Below, one piece after another: positions 1 to 8,368 of a stretch of 64,000 bases of DNA. The notes under the pieces are model-generated. The model had not been told where the DNA came from, did no database searches, and worked only from the letters and a program-made list of their open reading frames with translations. The DNA comes from DASPLX01 sp035627375 (GTDB taxonomy: Bacteria; Pseudomonadota; Gammaproteobacteria; Burkholderiales; Burkholderiaceae_D). The DNA lies in NCBI GenBank assembly GCA_035627375.1, contig DASPLX010000037.1:248001-312000 (forward strand), read 5' to 3'. Numbering within the stretch: position 1 is the first letter of the stretch; the number at the start of each line of letters is the position of its first letter. A program made the translations under genes and the position numbers.

Positions 1-102
1 CTGCGCCTGTAACCTGTGGTTGTCATACGAGGCCTTGAATTTCTTGCGCTTTTGGCCACGGCCGAAGCCGATCGAAATTGTCCGACGCTACAGGGAACGA
101 CG

Positions 103-618
103 ATGAACTTCCAGAGATTATTCTTCCGCGCGCTGCTTGCCGTACTGGTGCTTACCCAACAAACGGCATGCGACCTGCCGATCCAAAGCGCCGATGAGCG
201 TCCCGCCGAAGCGGCGATCCGTATGGCGTTCCAGGAAATCGGTCACGCGGCGTCGACGGGCGTCCCGGAGCCCATGGCGGTGTCCATACGCAGCCCGGGC
301 GACTGGCTGTTGTTCTGGGAAGACTACGCGCGGCAGACGGGCCGGAGCGGCATGCCGCCGCCGTCGGTCGATTTTTCGCGCAATATGATCGTCGCCGTCT
401 TTTCCGGGATGAGCATGCGATCCTGCGGCCATATGGCGGTCAGATCGGTGTCCAAACATCCCGGTTCGACGGCAATCGAGATTGCCTACGATTCGAACCC
501 CTTGCCGGAAAAGCAAGCCTGCGGCCTCGACGTATACACGCCGGCTTCGCTGGTCATCATGGAACGTTCGTTCGCGCCGATCAAGCTGGTGAAAGATGCG
601 GGCAATCGTGAGACGTGA
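103..618 (+). CDS. Exported PrcB_C-like domain protein
   Basis: A 171-residue protein with an N-terminal hydrophobic stretch (residues about 5-20) followed by Cys at 'QQTAC', so it is exported and possibly a lipoprotein, although the residues before the Cys fit a lipobox poorly. The C-terminal half (VDFSRNMIVAVFSG, later PASLVIM) has the pattern of PrcB_C domains: a hydrophobic strand ending in a Gly turn, then a final 'Y.P..LV.I' strand. An ATG further upstream in the same frame at 16 exists, but the ATG at 103 follows AGGGAA at 5-6 nt and gives a clean signal sequence. The next gene is 135 nt downstream. The fold call is moderate; the function is not known. Confidence 0.7.
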   Translation: MNFQRLFFRALLAVLVLTQQTACDLPIQSADERPAEAAIRMAFQEIGHAASTGVPEPMAVSIRSPGDWLLFWEDYARQTGRSGMPPPSVDFSRNMIVAVFSGMSMRSCGHMAVRSVSKHPGSTAIEIAYDSNPLPEKQACGLDVYTPASLVIMERSFAPIKLVKDAGNRET

Positions 619-753
619 GGTCGAGGCCCGCCGAAGAAATAGCGGACACGAAAGAGACACGAAACCGTATTTCGGACAGGCTGCCGCAGCCGGCTGCCTG
701 ATCGTCATGCCGGCCCCCGACCATGGCGGGCGCGGCCAAAGAAAGGATGCCGC

Positions 754-1245
754 ATGATCAAGGGATTGCATCACAACGCGTATCGCTGCAACGATTCGGA
801 AGAGACGCGACGGTTCTACGAGGATTTCCTCGGCCTGCCGTTGGCGGGTTCGTTCGCCATCGGCGAAACGAAGACCGGCCGCAAGACCAGCGTGCTGCAT
901 ACGTTTTACCGGCTAGGAGACGGCTCGTATCTCGCTTTCTTCGAGGCTCCCGACATGCCGTTCGAGTTCAAGCCGCAGCACGATTTCGATCTGCACATCG
1001 CCCTTGAAGTCGAGGAGCCGTTCCTCGAGGCGATGCTGGAAAAGGGCATGGAATGGCATATCGAGACCCGCGGCGTCGCGGATCATGAATTCATCCGGTC
1101 GATCTACTTCAGGGATCCGAACGGCTACGTGATCGAGCTTGCGGCGAAGACGGCAGCCCACGATCAAGCGATGAATTCGGAAGCCAATCAGGCGCGTTCC
1201 ATACTCGATCGATGGCAAGCCCGGAAGGCGGCAAAGGCCGAGTAG
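754..1245 (+). CDS. VOC (glyoxalase/dioxygenase-fold) family protein
   Basis: A 163-residue protein with two beta-alpha-beta-beta-beta modules of the vicinal oxygen chelate superfamily. It opens with 'GLHHNAYRCND' and a 'RRFYEDFLGLPL' helix, typical of module one, and ends with 'YFRDPNGYVIEL', the standard closing strand with a metal-ligand Glu. His6 or His7 and Glu near residue 130 are candidate metal ligands. Such proteins isomerise, cleave or bind small molecules; the sequence alone does not give the substrate. It stands alone between the exported protein and a decayed alcohol dehydrogenase on the other strand. The C-terminal 30 residues are charged and probably disordered. Confidence 0.85.
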   Translation: MIKGLHHNAYRCNDSEETRRFYEDFLGLPLAGSFAIGETKTGRKTSVLHTFYRLGDGSYLAFFEAPDMPFEFKPQHDFDLHIALEVEEPFLEAMLEKGMEWHIETRGVADHEFIRSIYFRDPNGYVIELAAKTAAHDQAMNSEANQARSILDRWQARKAAKAE

Positions 1246-1286
1246 TCGCACGTCTTCGGATTCGCCGGTGGTCCGGCGTCGGCGAT

Positions 1287-1612
1287 CTGGAAATCCTTCA
1301 ATACGATCTTGCCATGCACGCCGCCGTTTCGAAGGCGTGCGAGCGCTTTTCGAATGTTGCCGCTATTGATCGGCGCCAGCGTTTCGGTGTGCGTCGGCCG
1401 ATGGTTCCCTGATCGACCGGGCGCGCGACCTCGTTGAGCAATCGGCCTTGCTTGAACATGCCGATCATGCGGATGCTTCGCTGCGGTGCGATGGCTTCGG
1501 TGCTCGTATGGTAATAGCGCCCGGTGTCGGCGAGAATCAGGGCATGGTCGACGTTCGGATGTCGGATGAGCGCGTCGGCCGCAGCACGCGCGATCGCCGC
1601 ATTCATTCGCAA
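1287..1612 (-). pseudogene. Decayed zinc-type alcohol dehydrogenase, C-terminal remnant
   Basis: Two minus-strand frames together read like the C-terminus of the zinc-binding alcohol dehydrogenase/quinone oxidoreductase family. Frame one (to about 1391) gives 'STEAIAPQRSIRMI' and 'RLLNEVARPVDQGTI'. Frame two (from about 1394) gives 'TETLAPINSGNIRKALARL' and 'GGVHGKIVLKDF', matching the family's usual ending (APINaaNlrkA, then GKiVL). One base gained or lost near 1391-1400 explains the switch. The catalytic and Rossmann domains are absent and the normal stop is lost. Neither frame makes a complete protein, so this is annotated as a relic. Confidence 0.65.
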
Positions 1613-1661
1613 GCAAATGGAATGAAGCTCGGACGCGCATGCAGCGGATCCCGCGACGCCG

Positions 1662-2258
1662 TTATTTTCCGGCAGCCTCCGGCTTGCTCATCGGCGGCCT
1701 CGGCTCAGGCACGCGATTCTTGATCGCCGGAATCGTCCGGAGATAGGCGAAGATGGCTTCGAGATCTTGGTCCGTGAAATTGTTGTAGACCATGATCGGC
1801 ATCGGCGGCAGGACGGGACGTCCGCGTCCCATGTGCCGGCCCGTGCGAATGGTCGCCTTGAAATCTTCCGCCGTCCATTTGCCGAGCCCGGTTTCGTCGT
1901 CGGGAGTCAGGTTGGCGGTGAAACTGACGCCCCACGGGCCGGCAAACGCGGTGTTGGTATTGCCGATGGTGACCAGCCATTGACCGTCCTGCAAAACCGG
2001 CGCAGGGGGCATCTGCAGAGTCTCGGGATGGCCCGACAAATGCCTGCTGGTGTCCGGCTCGGGGCCGTTCGGGCCCATCTTCCACGGCGAGTGGCAGTCG
2101 ACGCACCCGGATGTGGAGACCAGGTATCGGCCCTTTTCAATCATTTTTCCTTGCTTCGATGAAGGCGGGGCCGCAAACGCTTGGCCGGCAAGCAGGCCGG
2201 CAGCGGCGATCCAGGCAAGCTTGCGCAAGGCGTTCGGCGAAAAGCATTTCGGTTTCAT
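1662..2258 (-). CDS. Monoheme c-type cytochrome, exported
   Basis: A 198-residue protein with a Sec signal peptide (hydrophobic residues about 12-29, ending AFA-AP). There is one heme c site, C52-V-D-C-H56, preceded by 'KGRYLVSTSGC'. The region 'TANLTPDDETGLGKWTAEDF' and the Met-rich 'LPPMPIMVYNN' are typical of cytochrome c domains of alcohol or aldehyde dehydrogenase complexes, with a Met here likely the distal iron ligand. It would be a periplasmic electron carrier. It starts 15 nt after the diheme cytochrome stop, with SD AAGGAGAA, so the two genes form one operon. The electron-donating dehydrogenase is not in this window. Confidence 0.92.
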   Translation of the reverse strand: MKPKCFSPNALRKLAWIAAAGLLAGQAFAAPPSSKQGKMIEKGRYLVSTSGCVDCHSPWKMGPNGPEPDTSRHLSGHPETLQMPPAPVLQDGQWLVTIGNTNTAFAGPWGVSFTANLTPDDETGLGKWTAEDFKATIRTGRHMGRGRPVLPPMPIMVYNNFTDQDLEAIFAYLRTIPAIKNRVPEPRPPMSKPEAAGK

Positions 2259-2273
2259 GGCTGACTTCTCCTT

Positions 2274-3365
2274 TCAGTGTTTCATGTCCCCGATCCATCG
2301 GCTGAGGAGGTCCAAGGCTTGTGGATCGGGTAGGTGGGTGCCCAACGGCGGCATCTGGGTTTGCATTTGTCTCGATCGCATGCGTTCGATCAGCAGGCTC
2401 GAATCGGGGCGTCCGGGTTTGACGATGGCTTCGGCGGAACTGGAGTCTGATCGGCCATAGCGTCCGCGTTGCTCCACCGTCGAATCCAGGACTTCCTGCC
2501 TGGAGGCCGCAGGGTCCGCGGCGCGCTGGGCCAAGGTCAGCGATAGCGGCACCTTCGACTTCGAGGTGTTATGGCAATGGCTGCAGTTGCCGTGCAGGTA
2601 GCCCAGGGCGGCCCGCTCGACCGGCGTATTCGCCACGATGCGCGGCGGCTGTTCCAGCAATGTTTTGGGTAAGCCCTTGAGCCAGCCGCGCGCGGCGAGC
2701 GTGCGCAAGTTCTGCTCGCTGATCGGGGAGGCTCCCGGCGCCATCGGATCGCGATCGGGAGAAAGCTGGACCGCGCTCAGCCCGAGCACCGGAACCGGCG
2801 CGCTGCCGTGGCAGGCCATGCAGTCTCTGCGCGAAGGTATGGTATAGCGGCCGCCGGGCACGGCGGCGATTGTGACGGTCGTTTCCTTGTCCGGCGCAAG
2901 CGTGGCCGACGAGCCGTCCGCGTTCCAGATGTAAGTCGCAAAGCGCCAGGTGCCGTCGCGCTTCTTTTCGATGTAGCGGGTTTCCACGGGCTTGCCGTCA
3001 TAGGAAAACTGCTTCCACAGGCGCGTGCCGGCCGGAAACGACCAGGCATCGGGCTTGGAGGCATCGATGAAGCTGCCGGGAGGCAGATATAGCCAGCGCT
3101 GTTTCTGGGCGCCGTCGGTCCATAACGGATACTGCGGCGAGAAACCTGCCATGTTCGCCGCCAACCTGGAGGGCTTTCCAGGCAGAGGAAAACCTGTTTC
3201 GGCAAGCGTCTGGGGCGGAAGCTGCGCGTAAGACAACAACGGCGACGCGCACAGCATCCATACGGCCTTGCGGATAAGGCGTTCCACGCTGCGGGCAAAA
3301 CCGGCAGCAAACGGCGAGGCCGTATGTCGGCGACAGCAAGGAGGAAGTATCCGATTCGTATTCAT
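2274..3365 (-). CDS. Diheme c-type cytochrome (SO2930-like)
   Basis: A 363-residue exported protein with two heme c sites, C182-M-A-C-H186 and C261-S-H-C-H265. The N-terminal part (residues 50-170) has the 'PLWTDGAQKQRWLYLPPG' and 'FPAGTRLWKQF' motifs of the SO2930 family, where a beta-rich domain precedes the heme domain. A hydrophobic segment near residues 33-48 is the likely signal; its distance from the first Met suggests that translation may begin internally, and the SD before 3365 is weak. It is first gene of a two-cytochrome operon. A direct-repeat promoter ends about 80 nt upstream of the start codon. Confidence 0.88.
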   Translation of the reverse strand: MNTNRILPPCCRRHTASPFAAGFARSVERLIRKAVWMLCASPLLSYAQLPPQTLAETGFPLPGKPSRLAANMAGFSPQYPLWTDGAQKQRWLYLPPGSFIDASKPDAWSFPAGTRLWKQFSYDGKPVETRYIEKKRDGTWRFATYIWNADGSSATLAPDKETTVTIAAVPGGRYTIPSRRDCMACHGSAPVPVLGLSAVQLSPDRDPMAPGASPISEQNLRTLAARGWLKGLPKTLLEQPPRIVANTPVERAALGYLHGNCSHCHNTSKSKVPLSLTLAQRAADPAASRQEVLDSTVEQRGRYGRSDSSSAEAIVKPGRPDSSLLIERMRSRQMQTQMPPLGTHLPDPQALDLLSRWIGDMKH

Positions 3366-3445
3366 CTCAATCGCAGCCGTTTCCCAGTGGACGCTTCGAC
3401 AGCTTTCGTGACGACCGATGACGAATCGTCACTTGATTGGGAGGA

Positions 3446-3478
3446 ATATTAATTCGGAGCCATATACACATTCGTTAC
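3446..3478 (-). promoter_or_regulatory. Direct-repeat activator-type promoter a (cytochrome operon)
   Basis: Read on the minus strand: GTAA, then GTAT 11 bp later, then exactly 12 nt, then the -10-like hexamer TAATAT (3446-3451). No -35 box is present. The start point would be near 3438, some 70 nt before the cytochrome start codon. It shares this geometry with sites b-g. Confidence 0.55.
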
Positions 3479-3550
3479 AGCTAATATTTCCAAGAATGTT
3501 TATTCTGGCCTTTTGCATTCGCGGAATATGCCGATAGGGCGACTCCCGGT

Positions 3551-3697
3551 TCAATACACGACTTCGTACCGGCTTTGTACCTGGCCGCTCGCATATTCCC
3601 GTGTCTTGTTGCGGCGCAACCCGACATCTTTCTTCAACTTGCCGAACAGAGGGATGCCTTGGCCGAGCAGGATCGGCATCCTGGTGAGGATTTCGCG
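3551..3697 (-). pseudogene. Dihydrofolate-reductase-family (RibD C-like) C-terminal fragment
   Basis: The minus strand encodes 48 residues ending at a TGA at 3551-3553. They contain 'MPILLGQGIPLFGKLKKDV' and then 'REYASGQVQSRYEVVY'. This is the characteristic C-terminal end of the bacterial dihydrofolate-reductase-like (RibD_C) family: P-LLG-GIPLF, then YASG-VQ-RYE. No in-frame Met or N-terminal two thirds precede it, and upstream residues no longer match. It is a decay remnant, not a working enzyme. It lies in the 384-nt gap between the cytochrome operon and the methyltransferase genes; apart from promoter a, nothing else was seen in that gap. Confidence 0.6.
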
Positions 3698-3749
3698 CCT
3701 GAAAGCGCCTGCGTTGAACTGGAATGCGATAGACGAAAGTGGCGGCGGC

Positions 3750-4487
3750 CTACGCGCCGGTTCGCCGGGCGACGATGCGCGTCATGCCGTTCGCCGTTTT
3801 GTCATGCACGACGACGAAGCCGAGGCCGGTGAGTATGTCGACCACCCATGCCGGCGCGATGCGTAGTTTCCTATAGCTGCTTGCCTCCAACTTCCAGTGC
3901 TCTCCTTCTCGCCGGTTCAGCAAATCGTAGACTTCCACGGCGTCGTCCGCGTATTCCAGGAAGCAGGTCAGAATGCGATCCGCATCGCTGCGGACCGGAA
4001 TGAAACGATGGAGTCCGACTGCGGTATCGGCCGCGTAATCCCGGAATGTGGTGACGAAGGTTCCATGGGAAGGCATGGATAGCGCCACATTGGAAAAGAG
4101 CGATCGCACCGTATCCAGGTCCGGCAAATGCGTCAGCGTGTCGCCCATGCAGCAGATGATCTCCGGTTCGGCATCCAATTCGTTCCGGAAATCAAGCAGG
4201 TCGCCGGTGATGGTGCGAATGTCGAAAGGCGCGGCCCTCCGCTTCAGCTCCTCCGCAAGGGATATGCAGCCGTCTATCGCCAGCACGCTGAATCCCAGTT
4301 GAGCGAGAGGAATCGCATGCAGGCCGATCCCGGCCCCCAAATCCACCGCGATGCCGCTGCGAGCGGGCCTGATGCCCAGGGCGCGGAATTCCTCGGCGTT
4401 CCTGGCCATAGCGCCATCGACGTCGCCCACCATCCACGAATAAATGGAACCAAGGAGGCGGTCGTAATGCTCGGCTACGGATGCCAT
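3750..4487 (-). CDS. Class I SAM-dependent methyltransferase
   Basis: A 245-residue soluble enzyme with a Rossmann-type SAM site: motif I 'AVDLGAGIGLHAIPLAQLG' around residues 47-65, an acidic end of strand 2 ('VLAIDGC'), motif II 'TITGDLLDF' and motif IV 'EIICCMGDTLTHL'. This is typical of methyltransf_25/11 proteins acting on small molecules. The substrate cannot be read from the sequence. Its start is 22 nt from the stop of the larger O-methyltransferase upstream on the same strand, so the two are probably cotranscribed. Confidence 0.85.
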   Translation of the reverse strand: MASVAEHYDRLLGSIYSWMVGDVDGAMARNAEEFRALGIRPARSGIAVDLGAGIGLHAIPLAQLGFSVLAIDGCISLAEELKRRAAPFDIRTITGDLLDFRNELDAEPEIICCMGDTLTHLPDLDTVRSLFSNVALSMPSHGTFVTTFRDYAADTAVGLHRFIPVRSDADRILTCFLEYADDAVEVYDLLNRREGEHWKLEASSYRKLRIAPAWVVDILTGLGFVVVHDKTANGMTRIVARRTGA

Positions 4488-4508
4488 GATCCTCCTCCGG
4501 TCAGTTTT

Positions 4509-5540
4509 CTATTTGTACGCGATCGCGGCACTGGCCGGTCCGGCAAGCGGAATGACCTCGATCCGGCGGAACCCGACGCTGCGGCACCAGCCCGAGAAGT
4601 CGGCGCCCGTGAAATCGAAGGCGTCGCCGAATTCGATCAGCATGTTCAGGGACATCAGCAGTCCGAACGCGTTTTCCCGGCGGGCATCGTCGATCAGATT
4701 CTCGATCGCGATGAATGCTCCTCCTTCCGGAAGCGCATCGTAGGCGGCCTGGATCAGCTGGATTTTCTTTTCGAGATTCCAATCGTGCAGGATCATGCCC
4801 ATCGTGATCACGTCGGCGCGCGGAAGCGGATCGGCAAAGAAATCGACCGCGGCCGCAGTGACGCGGTCAGACAGGCCGGCGGCGGCAATTCGCCGTTCCG
4901 CGATCGGCTTCACAACCGGCAGATCTGCCGTCGTGCAACGAAGATGCCGATGTTCCTTGGCGACGATCAGCGACAACTGTCCGGTTGCTCCGCCGATGTC
5001 GCAAAGCGTCTCGTATCGGGAAAAGTCGAACTTCTTCGCGAAAGCCTGGAAATTCGGCAGGGAAATCCCCGTCATCGCGTCCATGAACTGTTCCAACCGC
5101 TTCGGATCGCTGTACAGCTCGGCGAACATCGGCTTGCCGCTGTGCTTCACTTCGTTTTGCGGGCGGCCCGTCCGCAAGGCCTCGGTCAGATCTCCCCAAA
5201 AGCGATACAACCTGGCGTTCGCCATTTCCAGGATGCCGCCGATGTACGACTCGCCATGACGGTCCAGGAAGATCGCGGTTTCCTCGGTGTTCCGGTACAA
5301 CGCGCCGTCGCCGTCTCCCTCGCGTTCCAGGAATTTCAGTGCGACCAGGGCATCGAAGAAGTCCGGGTCGGCTCGATCATGAAGGCCGAGGGCTTCGCCG
5401 AGGTCGCGCCCTGTCATGGCCCGGCCGGAAAGCGTCGTGAAGACGCCAAGCTCGACGGCCGACAGCAATACCTTTGCCGGCCAAAAGCCAAAGCCGACTT
5501 CGAGAATACGCGCAGGCGTAGGTGCATTCGTCATCATCAT
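4509..5540 (-). CDS. O-methyltransferase, acetylserotonin/hydroxyindole type
   Basis: A 343-residue methyltransferase of the family 2 O-methyltransferases. It has an N-terminal winged-helix dimerisation region (residues about 1-110: 'PARILEVGFGFWPAKVLLSAVELGVFTTL') and a C-terminal SAM domain with 'LCDIGGATGQLSLIVAKEH', 'DFFADPLPRADVITMGMILH' and 'DWNLEKK'. The His in 'ILHDW' is the usual catalytic base. The ATG at 5540 is chosen because GGAGAGG lies about 4 nt upstream; the longer frame to 5576 lacks an SD. It is paired with the small methyltransferase downstream. The two may modify one metabolite, but no scaffold-making enzyme is nearby. Confidence 0.88.
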   Translation of the reverse strand: MMMTNAPTPARILEVGFGFWPAKVLLSAVELGVFTTLSGRAMTGRDLGEALGLHDRADPDFFDALVALKFLEREGDGDGALYRNTEETAIFLDRHGESYIGGILEMANARLYRFWGDLTEALRTGRPQNEVKHSGKPMFAELYSDPKRLEQFMDAMTGISLPNFQAFAKKFDFSRYETLCDIGGATGQLSLIVAKEHRHLRCTTADLPVVKPIAERRIAAAGLSDRVTAAAVDFFADPLPRADVITMGMILHDWNLEKKIQLIQAAYDALPEGGAFIAIENLIDDARRENAFGLLMSLNMLIEFGDAFDFTGADFSGWCRSVGFRRIEVIPLAGPASAAIAYK

Positions 5541-5633
5541 ATTTCCTCTCCAATAGGGATTGTTCGGGCGTTCCACGAGGGACGGTTACGGGGGGATATG
5601 GAAAAGCACTGGATCTCTTGCCGTGTCGACCGG

Positions 5634-7499
5634 TCATCCGTGCGCCAGATGTGGCGACACGAGCTGACACGGTTGTTGGGGAAGAGCGACGCGGCCGGCC
5701 CGCAGCAACTCGCTGCACTTGTCGGCGGTGACCGGTTCGCTGAAGTAGTAACCTTGGACCTGATCGCAACCGTGCGAGCTCAGCAGTTGGACCTGGCATT
5801 CCGTTTCGGCCATCTCCGCGACGACTTCCAATCCAAGCCGATGAGACATCGCGACGATGGCATCCGCGATCGCCAGGCTCCTCGGATCGGTTGTGATTTC
5901 GCGGACGAACGAGCCGTCCAGCTTGAGACGGTCGATCGGGAAGCTCTTCAGGTACTGCATGTTCGAATAGCCGGTGCCGAAATCGTCGATCGATAATGCG
6001 ACGCCCAGTTTCTTCAGACGACGCATCAACGGAAGGATGGTGTCAGGGTCGTCCATCGACGCGCTTTCCGTGAATTCCAGTTCGAGGCATCTCGGATCGA
6101 GCCTGGTGGCGGCAAGGCATTGGGAGACGAATAGGTCGAGGTCGGGGCGGCTCAACTGCTTGGGCGATAGATTCACCGCAATGCGCACCGGAGAAAGACC
6201 TTCCTGTTGCCAAGCCTTGTTCTGGGCGCAGGCCTGCATAATGACCCATTCGCCGATGGGCGTGATCAGCCCGGTATCCTCGGCGATGGGGATGAATTCG
6301 GCGGGACTGATCATCCCCAGTTCCGGATGTCGCCAGCGCAGCAGGGCTTCGATGCCGACGATGTCGCCGTTCTCGAGGTCGATCTGCGGCTGATAGTGAA
6401 GGACCAGTTCCTCGCGTTCGATCGCGTGCTGCAGTTCGATGCCGAGCTTGATTCGTCTGCAGATCAGGTTCTGCAGCTCGGCATCATAGATCTGCACCTT
6501 GCTGCGTCCTTTCTCCTTGGCGCTGTACATCGCCGCATCGGCGCATTTGAGCAGCTCGTCGGCCGTTTCCCCGTTGCCCGGGAAGACGCTGCATCCGATG
6601 CTGCACGTGACGGCCAGTTCGTTCCCCACGAGTTGCATGGGAGTGGAGACGGCGGCGATCACGCGCTCGAGTACGGACTGCGCCTCGGCCGGCGAGCCGA
6701 TGTCCTGCAGCAGCAGGACGAATTCGTCGCCGCCGAAGCGGGCCAGCGTATCGGATTCCCGCAGGCTGTCGGCGATGCGTGCCGATACGTTCTTCAGTAG
6801 TTGATCGCCGGCGTCATGGCCGAGCGTATCGTTGATCCACTTGAAGCGATCCAGATCCACGAAACACACCATGAATTGCGTGTTATAGCGCTTCGCGTAG
6901 AGGATCGCCTGTCCGAGGCGATCCATGAGCAGGTTGCGGTTGGCCAGTCCGGTCAACGTGTCGTGGGACGCAAGGTAGCAAAGTTGCATTTCAAGCCGCT
7001 TGCGCTCGGAAATGTCCCTGGCCACGACTTGGATCGCCGGTTTGTTCCGGTAGGTGAAGGCTATGCGGCTCACTGCGATGTCGACGATCGTGCCGTCCAG
7101 GCATATCGCCTGCTCTTCGGTCGTAATGGAAGGGGTTTTGCCTTCGGCCAGCTCGTTGATCGCCGCCGATACGGCCGGCCAGCAGTTGGGGGCGGCGATG
7201 GTCTGCATGCGATATCCCTCCAATTCGGACGGATCTTTCGCGCGGAACAGGCGAGCGGCGGCGGCGTTGGCGTAAATGAACCGTCCTTCCGATTCGATCA
7301 GGATGGCGTCGGTCGACAGTTCCACCAGCAATTGATAACGTTTTTCGCTCTCGCGCAAAGCCTGTTCGGCAAGCTTGGCTTCATGCAGCTTCTTCTCGAG
7401 CAGTTCAAGGCTCTTTTGCTCGAGCAGGGATTCCGCCTGCAGGCGTGCGCTCGTTTCGCGCGCCAAGCGCCGTTCGCAGAGTTCAAAGATGGGATGCAT
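5634..7499 (-). CDS. PAS-GGDEF-EAL cyclic-di-GMP enzyme, partner of H-NOX
   Basis: A 621-residue cytoplasmic protein. Residues 10-50 form a coiled coil, residues about 50-165 a PAS domain, residues 175-340 a GGDEF domain (RFGGDEF at 255-260, with inhibitory-site RESD at 247-250), and residues 350-600 an EAL domain (E384-A-L, and a DDFGTGYS loop). Both catalytic motifs look intact, so it could make or break cyclic-di-GMP. Its start overlaps the end of the H-NOX gene by 17 nt, indicating translational coupling. H-NOX proteins are known to control such GGDEF-EAL partners in response to NO, so NO-linked control of cyclic-di-GMP is the likely role. Confidence 0.93.
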   Translation of the reverse strand: MHPIFELCERRLARETSARLQAESLLEQKSLELLEKKLHEAKLAEQALRESEKRYQLLVELSTDAILIESEGRFIYANAAAARLFRAKDPSELEGYRMQTIAAPNCWPAVSAAINELAEGKTPSITTEEQAICLDGTIVDIAVSRIAFTYRNKPAIQVVARDISERKRLEMQLCYLASHDTLTGLANRNLLMDRLGQAILYAKRYNTQFMVCFVDLDRFKWINDTLGHDAGDQLLKNVSARIADSLRESDTLARFGGDEFVLLLQDIGSPAEAQSVLERVIAAVSTPMQLVGNELAVTCSIGCSVFPGNGETADELLKCADAAMYSAKEKGRSKVQIYDAELQNLICRRIKLGIELQHAIEREELVLHYQPQIDLENGDIVGIEALLRWRHPELGMISPAEFIPIAEDTGLITPIGEWVIMQACAQNKAWQQEGLSPVRIAVNLSPKQLSRPDLDLFVSQCLAATRLDPRCLELEFTESASMDDPDTILPLMRRLKKLGVALSIDDFGTGYSNMQYLKSFPIDRLKLDGSFVREITTDPRSLAIADAIVAMSHRLGLEVVAEMAETECQVQLLSSHGCDQVQGYYFSEPVTADKCSELLRAGRVALPQQPCQLVSPHLAHG

Positions 7500-8043
7500 A
7501 TGCCAGGTCCGTCAGCGTGAAACAGACATGCGCTCCGCTCTCGCAGGGCAGGTCTTCGCGTGTCAATGCGATATCGGCGGCGAAATAATTGATGCAGCCT
7601 TGGATAAGTCCTTGGGCCAGATCTCCGAACGGACGTATCGATGAATAGATGAAAATCATTTTGTCCGGCGTCGGAAATTCATGCTGGAATTTCGGAAGTT
7701 CCGCATCCGGATATAGTTTCGTCACTTCGACGTGGATTTTGCAGTCGAGGATGCTCAAGAACTCGAAGACCGATCCTTGCTCGGCGAAAAAGGCGGGATA
7801 AAGAATGGCGAAACGTTTGAAGAGATGCTGGCCGAAGGCGTACAGCAAGTCCTTTCCCGGTACGCCGGTTTCGTGGCTCAAGCGTTCTACCAGTTCGATG
7901 ATTTCCCTATGATCGTAGGTGCCCACGGCCGTATAGGCGCCGCCGGTTGCGAGATCGGACGAGGAAATGACCCTGTCCGCCAGCTCGAGCGAGTAGTTTT
8001 TTTCGATCATGTCGATCAACTCGCGAAATATGGTTCCTCTCAT
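7483..8043 (-). CDS. H-NOX (heme NO-binding) sensor protein
   Basis: A 186-residue H-NOX domain protein. The heme-ligand signature is complete: proximal His104 in 'CKIHVEV', and Tyr133-Ser135-Arg137 in 'YSSIR', the conserved YxSxR motif that holds the heme propionates, at nearly the classical spacing. The N-terminal 'MRGTIFRELIDMIEKNY' is typical. H-NOX proteins bind NO (some bind O2) and pass the signal to a partner, here the overlapping PAS-GGDEF-EAL gene. The ATG at 8043 is chosen because GGGAGAG lies 7 nt upstream; a TTG-started extension would begin inside the SD region. Direct-repeat promoter b lies about 60-90 nt upstream. Confidence 0.88.
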   Translation of the reverse strand: MRGTIFRELIDMIEKNYSLELADRVISSSDLATGGAYTAVGTYDHREIIELVERLSHETGVPGKDLLYAFGQHLFKRFAILYPAFFAEQGSVFEFLSILDCKIHVEVTKLYPDAELPKFQHEFPTPDKMIFIYSSIRPFGDLAQGLIQGCINYFAADIALTREDLPCESGAHVCFTLTDLAYASHL

Positions 8044-8102
8044 CGTGCTCTCCCGCCGCAACGGCTCCTCGATCTTGTTCTTGTGTTGATCTCGATCATG
8101 GA

Positions 8103-8135
8103 AAGATAGGCTTGCGCCAATTACGAATCGATTAC
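8103..8135 (-). promoter_or_regulatory. Direct-repeat promoter b (H-NOX operon)
   Basis: Minus-strand reading: GTAA and GTAA 11 bp apart (8132-8135 and 8121-8124), then 12 nt, then TATCTT (8103-8108). The predicted start point near 8096 is about 53 nt before the H-NOX ATG. It has the same layout as sites a and c-g. Confidence 0.6.
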
Positions 8136-8247
8136 GGATGGCAAACTTTGCTGCTTATGCAAGATCGCCTAAACAAAACCAAAAATCCGGCGATACATTG
8201 AGAGAGGGAGGGGTAGGTCGCGCGCTGCCGGATCCGGTATCGCATCC

Positions 8248-8280
8248 GTAAGCCGTTTGTATGCGGCATGGCCGTATATT
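8248..8280 (+). promoter_or_regulatory. Direct-repeat promoter c (amidase)
   Basis: Plus-strand reading: GTAAGC at 8248, GTAT at 8259 (11-bp phase), then 12 nt, then TATATT (8275-8280). The start point near 8287 is about 80 nt before the amidase TTG. It faces away from promoter b across a divergent gap. Confidence 0.6.
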
Positions 8281-8368
8281 GGTCGCGCCACGAGCTCCGT
8301 TGGCGGTCGCCCGGCGGCATCGCGGGCGCACTTCCAATCGAAAAATGACGAAGAAGACAGGAGGAGTT

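Noticed and set aside
1448..1723. Plus-strand open frame opposite the dehydrogenase relic.
   Set aside because: No SD, no motif; the minus-strand pair of frames matches a known family instead.
4128..5996. A 622-codon plus-strand frame opposite the methyltransferase genes.
   Set aside because: The methyltransferases on the other strand have complete SAM motifs and SDs; this frame has neither.
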